A DNA stretch of 64,000 bases from Mactra quadrangularis. Its lineage: Eukaryota > Mollusca > Bivalvia > Venerida > Mactridae. Positions 51,201 through 63,200 of the stretch are shown piece by piece. The notes under the pieces are model-generated. The model searched no databases. It was not told the DNA's origin and was given only the letters and a program-made list of their open reading frames with translations. A program made the position numbers and the translations under genes. Where the stretch lies: positions 34,595,264 through 34,659,263 of the forward strand of contig CM046298.1 of assembly GCA_025267735.1 (NCBI GenBank). Direction: 5' to 3'. Numbering within the stretch: the stretch's first letter is position 1; the number at the start of each line of letters is the position of its first letter.

Positions 51201-54200
51201 TCAGAGTAAATGCTGTTACAGTTAAAACTGTAAAATTCACACAATTTATAAGAATTAATTGTAATAATTGTCCAACACGCCAGCTAATTCTTTGTTCTAA
51301 CGAGCGCTGCAAACTACATGCGTAAAAATGTTGACCTCGTTTGATATTAGAACGTGACGCTATTTTTGGAAAACGTGTCTATAATGTCCTCAATATTGAC
51401 CTTTCTTTGTTTAAATTTACAAATTGTTTCTGTTTACGTATTTTTTTTTAATGAATATTACTTTACACGTTCTATGCATGTATATACAAACGTATATTGA
51501 CAGGCACTATAGATTTCATCCCAGTATGTTTAAACTTAAGCAACTTTTCGAAAGCAAAAACGATGCTAAGATAAGAAACCTAAGTGTTTATATTTTTAAA
51601 GCTTTTAAGATACATGAATCATACAATGCGCAAATATAAGACTTTATATCCGTCGCAAAATACGTGATTGTTCACAAATAACTGATTTTTACCAAATACA
51701 TGTCATATATTAAATTATGAGTATAATATATTATGTTTAATACTTCACGTATTATACTCCTCATGCCTCTTGCAGAATACGTAATCTATCAAAAACAACT
51801 CTCTTGCTTAAAGACTTCCTTAAGTCGAAGTTTGATTATTACATATCAACAGATTTTATATTTTAATCCGTTAAAACTTCTGAGTAATATATATGATGAT
51901 TTCTTGTATTTGTCTCTAAACACATACAAATGTGTATTGTTGTTTGTCACAAATAACTTGAACATGCAAATTTTAAAATAACTAATATTGTATATATTAC
52001 TGTTGGAATATATATTTTGACTCTGAGTATATATAAATGTACGATTTCCTTTTGCAAAATTGTTTTTGCAGAAAATTGCCTTATGTCAGTTACAATTATT
52101 ATATATTAGTGCTGATATTATTTGATATATGTCAATTACGAGTATTATATGTTAATACTGATATTATTTGATATATGTCAATTACGAGTATTATATGTTA
52201 GTACTGATATTATTTGGTATATGTCAATTACGAGTATTATATATTAGTACTGATATTATTTTGGTATATGTCAATTACGAGTATCATATATTAGTGCTGA
52301 TATTATTTGATATATGTCAATTACGAGTATTATATGTTAATACTGATATTATTTGATATATGTCAATTACGAGTATTATGTGTTAATACTGATATTATTT
52401 GGTATATGTCAATCACGAGTATTATATTTTAGTACTGATATTATTTTTAGTATATGTCAATTACGAGTATCATATATAAGTACTGATATTATTTTGGTAT
52501 ATGCCAATTACGAGTATTATATATTAGTACTGGTATTATTTTGTCTGTAAATATGTACAAATGTGTGATATCCCACAAGCAACTCGTTTCTGCTTATAAC
52601 AGCGATACAAAACAAGTTTAAGTCACCTTCTCCTGCGTATCTGTCTAAGATATTTTGATATAATTTACAATATATTACCTTTATAACCTTTGTTAACTGT
52701 GATACCTGCTCAAGTTTGATTGAATTTTCATAAAACCAATCCTTTATAGCTTTATACAAAAGTACTACACTGCATATATATATATTTAAGTGTACATTGA
52801 TCTCGAATGTTCTCTCTTTTTCAACTGTATGTTATTGATTACATGTAATGTCATTGTCACGTGATTGTATATTTTATGAAATTCATTGTATGTTCACGCG
52901 GGTCTATTTACCTATTGATCTGAAAATAAAATCTTCTTCTTCTATTAAAAGGCAAATTTGCAGACTTGAAATGTGTAAGAAAACAATAACTCTCCACGGT
53001 GATTGAATGGTAAGAACGGATGTTTTAATCGACCCTGATATGGGGCTAATTGTCCAATGTGTATTATCATATAAGTGTCACTTAGTTGATTGTTCCCACT
53101 TACCCCTTTATCTTACAGTATTTATGACTGTCAATTATTGATTTTTAGAGCCTGACATACGACTTTATAGGTGATAGACATTGAGACGACGTACTCCTGG
53201 TGTATATTTCTAATTACCGATTTTTATCGATTTTCGCCAAATACGATTTTTTTGAGCCGGTCGTTTAACACAAATAAGTCAGTCAGTTTCGGCCAAAACC
53301 AGTGGCCCCTGGTCGCGTTAGACAAAAGTCACTTAAGGCAAAGATTTAAAGAGTTAAAATGGTCCGTGGGAACTCAGAGTGGTCGCTTAGTGCAAATGGT
53401 CGCTTAGGAGACGTGGTCGCTTATGCAAGATTAACTGTATTTACAAAATAATGATCAACAATTTTTTATTACTAATTTGAATACCAGATATTTACCTAAA
53501 TAAATTACATTTGCCAACAGTATCATTTATCCCTACACAGAATCCACTTTCTTTCAATGGCAAATATTGAGATGTAGCCAGTTCCTTAAACACATCGCTA
53601 GCTAGCGCTTTGGACCCTGGTATCCTGGATTTGATATCACATACTTATTTCTTTTAGCATAAGATGGGTGCCAGAGGGCAAAGCGCTACACCATTCATAA
53701 CTCCTTGGCCATTCACTAAAAATAACCTTAGAATATGTAGATGCCTTTTTGGAACTACCTTTGTGTCACATGCTCAAACAAAATGCTTTAACTGGTGTTG
53801 AGATAAACAAACCTACAATCTGTTAGGCAATGATTAATGTCTTGTTTATAGCCAATAAACTTGAAATATACAATTAAGTATCGCTGAACAATAAGCAGTC
53901 ACATACATAACATACAAAACGTTTTTTACAAAGTCTTATGTGTTTATGACAAGAACTTTTTTGCATAAACATTACATGCTTCACCTGTGCTTCTAGGGTA
54001 TGTAGTAAAAACTCAATATTCTTGGTTGACCCCTTCAAAACCTTTTGAGATTATTCATTCAGTGAATGGTCAAGGTGTTCTGAATGGTGTTTCTGCATAT
54101 CTCAAACATAACATAAGTCAAGATAAAGGTTGCTATAGTTACCTGTCAACACTAAGTTTAACAATCAGTTCAGCATCTTGCATTGTTAATACATCAGTTA

Positions 54201-57200
54201 ACAATAACCTTTCTAAACCCTTCAATATAGCAAGATATACCGTAGTTGATATACAATCTTCATTACTGGAAGCCATATTTATAGCTAACTGTAAAATATA
54301 TACAGAGAATTTTAGATAACTGGTAAGAGGATAAAATTATCAACATGCATCAAGAGGGAATAGTTCCACTTAAGGAATACAGAAGTTTTATGTTTGGATC
54401 CCACAACCAGTGTCTAAACTTACTTTTTTTACCATGGATCCTTAAGGAATTCCTTGTCAGATTCCTTCTTCATGTTTCGGAAAACTCCAATGAAAGAAAA
54501 AATATTTGTGACATACAGTCACAAATTGTGATATCAATTCATGGAAACTCAAATTCAGAATCTGACAAAGTCCCTAGCTTAGCATAACTAGGATTCTTCC
54601 CAATTTTTTGGGATCCTGGGAATCCTGAGGCACAGTTACTGTCAAACCCAGCATAAGGGACAGAGCTAATTTCTTTTAGAAATAATTGGGTTATATATTA
54701 ACTATACTATACTTCGTTGCAAATCCCTGTTATATAAAATCCCTGGATAAGCCAACATAAAAACATAACAATAAATAGTCTTGTTTTATTAACAATATTA
54801 TTAACAATAATTCAATCTACATTCTTTATAATTTACATGTTACACTCTATATTCTCTATATTCTTATAGAAAGAAAAATGCCAACCAATGCTTCGCTTTG
54901 TTCAGGTCTATGTGGATACTTGCCAGTTTATCTTAACTGTTCATATCTCGGGACAAGAAAAAGACTGAATAATAAAAAGCTGTCAAAATTGGTTTCATTA
55001 TCAAACCAAACTAACTCAGATTTACACAGTGTTGAAATTACTAATTTTCACATCCCCATATCAATTTTTGCTTCACACTATTGGGTTCACAAAACTATAT
55101 ATAGCTGGTTTCTGATAATGTTAGACACTATTTACATAAAATATAGTTTAGATCTGTCTCAAGTCATCCTAAACTAGCTATGACAAAGGTAAATGTTAGA
55201 ATGACAACCAACCCGGGTCAGTAGTGCAGTTGGTAGTGTGCCTGGATTTTGAATCTAGTGTCCCGAAGGAGGTATGGGTAGGATTCCTACCCAGGGAGGT
55301 TATACCCTTCCATGAAAATTTGACAATAATGTCAATTTTCCTCCATTAATAAGGTATATGGAGAAGTTTCCAGTCTTGTAGGTGAGTACTAGTTATAAAC
55401 AAGGGTCCAGGTAAGCTAGGTTAGGTGCATTGGACACCGTAAAATAACCTAAAAACTGGGTTGCCATGGCATTAAACCCTGTATAAATAAATAAGTAGAA
55501 TGATAACAAGCTGTAATACCTGTAATATTTGTGAAGGAAAATCTAAGTCTTTTATATCTGTACTGTAATTTTCCATTATATAAAAAGATGTGGACCACAT
55601 CGTTAGAGTATATTTCTGACTACTAACTGGTTGTCTGTAATAAAATAACCATACTAAAGTTATAACACAAGAAGTAGATGAGTCTAAGTGATGAGTCACA
55701 GTTTTAAGAATAACTCAGGGCTCAGCGACAAACAAATGTAAGTTGCTTTTTTCTTACATTTAGTTATGATCATTTTGTGCTAAACCCACTATATGCAAGT
55801 TTCAATTGTTTTAGATCACTTTTAAAACAGTCCAACATATTAATGGGTCAGCACCAGTCTATGAAATTAGTGGGTGTCCGGTTGCCCGGGACAACCATAT
55901 ACATGCTGTATACTTCACAGCACACAGCCAACCTACTTGCCATTCCTGGAAAGGCTAAATCTCTGGATCTAGCTGTAATTAGAGTCTGACAACTGTCCTA
56001 CATGATTTAGAATCAGTGGTAGGTGGGAGAAAGGTCTTACAAATTATTTCATGACCAAACTCCACAAAGTATGCTCCACCCCAGAATCAAACCCACATCC
56101 CCTCGATCAGTAGACTTGCATGTGGGCTAAGTCAGATAATGGTATACAATGTACTTACTGTGATGTAGATGACAATGTTCTCAATAAGAATTCAGTTATA
56201 ACTGGTATCAATGATTTATTTACTTCAGGTATATTAGCTTCTAGAAGATATAAAACACCATGTAATGTTGATAGTTTACTAGGTATATGTGTACTACGTA
56301 AACCATTCTCTATTATCTTGATTAACCTGTCAGCTGTAGTATTATCCTGAAATATAGATTTATGGATGTAAGTTGAGTTTTGAAAACACTGAAAACTTAC
56401 TTTCAAAACACTGAAACAGACAAATTTCATATAATCAACATAGAGAAATGTATAATATAATCAAATTACTGTAATCAGTATAAATACTAAAAACCTACGA
56501 CTAAATCGAAGATAGTCAGTGAATGTGCTTTAGCGTGAAACTTATGAAACGCGATTTCTTGAATCTTTATTACAAGACACAATTTCCACAGAATATCTAG
56601 AGATCATTTGTCTACTTTGGTGTAAGATTGATTTCTATTTGATTGTATTTACTTTATTAATAAACATAGGTTTTTTTAATTTTCTTATATTGATGAAGAT
56701 TTAAAGATATGATATCTTATCACATTAAATTACACAATACTATATCAAGTTAGACGTAGACATTATGGAATTTAACCAGTTAATTGCAGCGTTATTTACA
56801 AATTGAAATGTTGGCTTATTGTGTACATGGAAGCAGATTTTAAACCACACATTTTTAACACTACTCAGCAGAGCAAGGATGCCATGACTTGCCAACATAT
56901 TCTGTCTAGCAGACAACCAACAATTTCAAGAACACACATCAAGCCATAGCTCAGACATGCTGAAATACTTCATGCCAAAATCAAACAAAAAATAAAAGCA
57001 ATTGACGTCATGAACAATGAAAATATAAGGTTATATTTTCACTGCGATGTAAATATAAAATTTATATTTTCATCGTTTATTTCCATCGAATAACGCGACG
57101 TTTCACCGTAAAGCATGAAAGAAAATATCACATTCACCTTATTTACACATATTTTATCATTCATTAAAACAATATTCATTAAAGCTAAAAAAACTAAAAG

Positions 57201-60200
57201 ATTCAAGGGGAGATGACAGTGTAGATATAGTAAAATAAGATGCTATATTTGAATAACAACTCTTTGTCATCATTGATATAAGAGTATGGAAAATTGTATA
57301 ATAATGAGCCAGAATGTTTTCAAACCCAAGTGTCTCCAATGAAACTCTTTGATTGTTCCAATTACTATTTAAGGGTCCAGCACAAAACCAATCAGAGTAA
57401 AATCTGCCTTGCAAACATGTAACATTTCCAAGTGGGATGTTCTAAATTTTCAAAATTCTAGAATTTCAGCACCATTCACATAGAAAACTAACACTTTTAA
57501 GTTCTAAAAATCTTGAGAATCAGGGTCAGCCCTGAAAACTTTCATCCATGTAATATTATGTCAAGGGCTAGGTTGTATATCTGATTATATGATAGAGGAA
57601 GGTAAGCCGGGAAATGGAAATTTGCAGGGTATGTTTGTAAAATATGAATGTTAGGTCATTTCTCAGTTTTTGAAATGGTTTTGCAGCAGGAGTATTGGTA
57701 GTTAGTGAACATATGCATCCAGGACATGGTTGCAGACTAGCAGGGGCTAATTGGCCTTTAATACTTACAGGTGCTTGATGATTCTTTAGCTGTATAAAAT
57801 AGTAATCAAAATAAAACACTTCTAAGTTAACAAGAACCAAGTATAAACAAAGCTGGTGTCAGTACTATATGGGATAATTTCTCATCACATCACATATTTT
57901 GAATTCACAATGAATGTAATGTAGAAACTATTTATTCAAATTTCAGGTTCATGCTATTTGACGGACAGTCTGTATTTCATATGAAAGACAGGCTATGATT
58001 TCATTTGTAAAACCTGGTTAACTTTCAAATGAGAGTGGAATAAGCCTTGTTTAGCATTCCAAACAGATTTTATCAATAAAATAGAAGCTTAAAATCAATA
58101 ATATGATAAGAAAATGAAATTCCACTTTTTAAAAAGTGGTAAAGGACTAGAAAGAAACTCTCTCACCATACCAAACCTCAAGCACCACATTCTCAATTGA
58201 AACTAGAATTTGGAGATAAGTTAAGAACCAGGGCTAGCTTAGCCCCCAAGACAACCTGTTCAAGTGCCTATAAGCTACACTTACCACTCCGAAAACTGCA
58301 GCAGCCTTACATATACCAACATTTAAATATTGTAATGAGACTTACCACTCCAACAACAGCAGCAGCCTTACATATACCAACATTTAAATATTGTAGTGAG
58401 ACTTACCACTCCAACAACTGCAGCAGCCTTACATATACCAACATTTAAATATTGTAATGAGACTTACCACTCCAACAACAGCTGCAGCCTTACATATACC
58501 AACATTTAAATATTGCAGTGAGACTTACCACTCCAACAACAGCTGCAGCCTTACATATACCAACATTTAAATATTGTAATGAGACTTACCACTCCAACAA
58601 CAGCAGCAGCCTTACATATACCAACATTTAAATATTGTAGTGAGACTTACCACTCCAACAACTGCAGCAGCCTTACATATACCAACATTTAAATATTGTA
58701 ATGAGACTTACCACTCCAACAACAGCTGCAGCCTTACATATACCAACATTTAAATATTGCAGTGAGACTTACCACTCCAACAACAGCTGCAGCCTTACAT
58801 ATACCAACATTTAAATATTGTAGTGAGACTTACCACTCCAACAACAGCAGCAGCCTTACATATACCAACATTTAAATATTGTAATGAGATCTCATCTTCA
58901 CCAGGGTGATATTTATATACTTCAAACATATTATCTAACATCCAATCAAATTGTTCTTTCTCAGCAAATAAATCAGATAAACATACAATCTGAAAGTAAT
59001 GAAACATTTCAATATAAATCATCACCATGTCCAACTGATTTCCTACCTTTTACTATGCAGAAAATTGTTAATATTTCATGCTTTTATTATAATAAATTTA
59101 ATATTAAACATAACATGATATTTTAGCAACTTGGCAAGGTAGTTTTCTAGGATCTAAACTTCATGAAATACCCAAATTGAGACCAAATTTTGGTTATGAT
59201 TGCAACACTTTGGCAAAAAAACTAGACAAAGAAATGCAATATTGATCTTTTTCACCCTCCAATTTGTACTTTAGACAGTTGTATTTCCCCAAAAAGATAC
59301 TGAATATCCTTTAACTTTTCAGTGCAAAATGTAGCTATCATATTATGTAAATATGCCTTTTTCCCTGCACAAGTGACCCTGTTTTCACAGGGGAAGGGGT
59401 TTAAAATGCATTAAAACTTGTTGCTGCCAATCGATGGGTTAAGTAACAAGCCTACATGTAGCTTTCTCTACGATACTACTACCACTTACAACTACTACTA
59501 CCAGTAATAATTAAAAGACTTTATTTCAAGAGGCTACACATTTGGATATCTCCAACCTTCCATGTGGGCCTCTATTAAACATATTACAAAGTATTATAGT
59601 ATATACTGATATATACAGTATAACCTCTGCTAACGGCACCTCCGACGAGCGGCAACCTCCGACGAGCGGTAATTAGAATTCCCCCCGTCGATTTTACTCT
59701 ATAATTTACCTCTAATGAACGACACCTCTGCAGAGCGGTAAACGGCCGTTCAAATAAATTCCCAAAGTTAATCTTTACCTCTATACAGCGACACTAAGTC
59801 TAGCAAGGTTTACATCAAAAATCGATAATTATCTATAACCGGATGATTTAAACAATAAGCGAAACCCCTAATCGTTTAACACTACCCTCAAGTGTCATGT
59901 TGCTAAATCATTTGACTAACAGGGGTTAATAAACAAGTGACATATGGTTTCCATGACACCAACGAACGGACCTTAGATGAGGAGCGCTTTGTTTGGTAGG
60001 CTGACGTCATCAAGTATCAGATGCACATACGTCTAGCTAGTTGACGATAATAAATGTAACTGATTTGTTATTGTTCTTTTTATTAAAAGCTTCAATGAAA
60101 TGAATTCTGTTTTAAGATTTTTTGATGTATAAGACAATATCAGATATTTACTCCCGAAAAGACGACGATAATTCATGCTAGTATTCGCGAGACAAGTATA

Positions 60201-63200
60201 AAAACATTTGACAGTAACAGAATCGATTTCTCTAGTGTATTGCTTTCTTTATCATAAAACTAACCTTCATGCTAGGAATTGTCAACCGTTGTAATTATTT
60301 ATTTAAAAAACTTTGTAATCTTATTAAAACTTTTTTTACTTTTGTCGATAAGCGCTGTATTTACATTTAGGAAGGGATAAAGGCCAGTTTTCCGGACCGA
60401 AAACGCCTGTTTTCGTGATCGGTAGAAAAAGTCTACCTCTGCAGAGCGACACCTCTGCAGAGCGGCAGTTTTTTCAAACTCCGCCGAAAGTCGCTCTGCA
60501 GAGGTTACACTGTACAAGTAAATCATAACATAAAAAAGATAATGAAAACTTACAGATTTTATAACTTCATTGAGCAATAAAAGAGGTGGTTTATTGTTAG
60601 AACCAGGGATCAACCATTGTGTATATAAATCTAATAAAAACTGTAGACATGAATGTACATCTAGTCCGGCAGCAGATAATGACGGATCCCTAGTGATGGT
60701 TGTATCTGAGGGACTGGTTGCCATGGTAACTGCTGTCATCTCAGTATGTGTAGGACTATCAACAGATACAGAATCTGTAGTATCAGACTCTGACATGTTA
60801 GTATTAGATTGTTCTAGAACACCAACCACTGACCATATGGATTCTATGGAAACCTGAAATTATTACAAAGCATTTTATAAACATTTGGAACATCTCAACC
60901 ATTCATTAGATGAAGAATATCTGAAGAATCTGTGAGGGTCCTCCATCAAAAATATTGATTTTTGCTACATAAGCTTAGCAAAGCATGAAACAGTTTATGC
61001 CAAACAGTTTATGCAAAAAAATCTTGTAGTAAACACATTTAGGATTAAAGAACAAAACCATTTCTCAAGTTATATATGTGACTAAATATTGTTCGGCGAT
61101 ATCATTGAATCGTACATTTCAAATTTCTAAAAACAAAGCATTATCATAGATCCCAATTTTGTTAACATTAACAAAATGAGCAATTCTAAGCTGACATTTT
61201 ATTGGTCACAAGACAAACAAGTAAATCTGTGAGCTAATGCTCACTAGTGATACCCCCGCAAAAATCTAAAAATATGCGACAAACAGGAAGTAGATGAGCA
61301 AGGAGCATGAAATCGCTTTACACCACATGGGACTACGGGATGAAGCAATATGCAAAGTATTAGGCTGCTGCATGTTATAGTTGCTGAGAAAACTGCGACG
61401 GAAATTTTGTAACGGACGGACGCACGCACGCACGGACAAGGGTAAAACAGTATACCCCCCTCTTCTTCGAAGCGGGGGTATAAAAAGTAGTTCAAACTTG
61501 ACGTTTAAATATGTCTGAGGTTATTCATAGTGAATGGTCTATGACCCAACTACAGGAAAATATGCTCCGCATGGCATATCAGTAAACATGTGTACTATAG
61601 AATGACAGGTCAAATGAATAAGATTATTAGTTTACCTGTCCAAGTGTAAATTCATCAACAGACATATCTCTCTCCAAATTAGAGTCAAAATTATATTTTA
61701 CATTATCACATATTCTAGTTGAACTTTCCCTGGTTAAAATATAGTAAAAACATAGATGTAATTCTTAAGTCCTGAAATTTCATGATTTCAGAAGATTTTA
61801 CAAAGGAAAGAACCAATTCTTAGTACCCAAGTTTCTTAACTTCTATATTCATCCTAAAAACATTTACCTGTGACTAATACAGAAGTTGCAATAATTAGGA
61901 ATTGTAATAATGAATATAAAAGTAAAAAAAAAAACATGAAGAAAACTATGCTCAGTAAGAATTCAGAACATGCACTTTATATCATAGTTAATTACATTTT
62001 TTTAACAATTTATTACCATTTATCACAACAGGAACTAATGGAAGTAAATCTATCTATCAATACAAATATCTATCAAATTGTAGGGTTTTACACATGATCA
62101 TTTTTTGCTTTCCTGGGACTGGCTCTTGTGAATATCAGGTATCCCACACTGATTTCTATGGGTCTGTTGGGTAACCAAGGGAATTACACAGCCATTCGTA
62201 AATCCCTTAATTATTCTGGCCCTGTGATTTGGAATTCCATTCCTTTAAATGTTCGACAGTCAGACTTTCTAAGTAAGTTTAAGACTAACTATCTTAGGTG
62301 GAAGTACTCTGGTAGTGCTATGTAAAAATATGTTGTTGTTTTGTTTGTTTGCTTTTATCATTACTAAAATATGTTTGTATATATGTAATTATAATAAATT
62401 CCATATTTAACTTGTGCACCACATTGGTATACAAGTATATATCAATTTTCAAATAAGTACTTTGTTATAATTGTCATTTCAAATGAAATGATAAATTCAC
62501 ATAAAAAATTATTTCATGAAATTTCTCTTAATATGATACTAAATTACCTCTCTTGCATGTTTATATATTTGAACTCTAATTTGCATGTAAATTTCAGTAT
62601 GTATAATATTGTTTCTCTATTATTGTTATTATGTATGTACATTGTTAATGTCTGTGTGGACCATACTGATAATTGGTTTACACCAAATATGTTATCCACA
62701 ATAAATAAAGTCGTTATTATTATTATTATTCATAATTGAATTTTTAGGATTTTTAGCTGTGCTGGACCTTAAAGGAGTTTCACTTTGTGTTATCTTAGAC
62801 TTGGTTTGTAGGGTTATATATAAACTCTAGTTACCCCTGACTATTAGCAGATAATTTTTGTACTTCATTTTCTACAATACCTCTTATCACAGTAAGCTTT
62901 TTACCACATCTGAAATATAGAAACACATAAACTGATAGTTCACAATCAAGTGATAGAAATAGATAAGAATACATATTTAAAGCTGATACACAAAGAAATA
63001 TCCATTTACAGCAGGCATGTAAACAGTCTTGCAACCATGAATTATTTACATATAACATGAATTTAACACATGTTTATGAGCACATTAATCTATTTTTTGA
63101 ATTAACATTGTAGATATATGACAAAAAAATAGTTTTAAAGCCTAATTATCAAATTAAAAGTAGGATGACAGAAGTTAATGGATCAACAGGTTCCTACTGC

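Larger units (their letters stand above)
43678..54142 (-). other. HTT: 10.5 kb huntingtin intron, repeat-laden
   Basis: The longest intron of the gene in this window. It holds a CTGTCAGT MITE, two foldback copies, a hairpin MITE, a TACCCCCGC element, a Tc1-type MITE, the 2.6 kb pogo-like element 2 and its 46-bp array. About 43730-46390 contains no recognised element or gene. A 149-codon ORF at 47414-47863 matches nothing known. Confidence 0.8.

Noticed and set aside
52168..52550. Two plus-strand ORFs with a regular Tyr/Leu/Ile-rich peptide repeat
   Set aside because: They are read-through of the 46-bp tandem array; the unit is not a multiple of three and there is no domain or start context.
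53987..54319. 110-codon plus-strand ORF
   Set aside because: It is the antisense of the huntingtin exon at 54143-54288.
58197..58448. 83-codon plus-strand ORF with repeated peptide
   Set aside because: It is the antisense shadow of the 61-bp array derived from a huntingtin exon.
58834..58889. CAG/CTG triplets as a polyglutamine-type expansion
   Set aside because: On the coding strand these are GCT GCT GCT (alanines of CKAAAV) conserved in human huntingtin; there are only three or four triplets per unit.
60570..60857. 95-codon plus-strand ORF
   Set aside because: It is the antisense of the huntingtin exon at 60554-60853.
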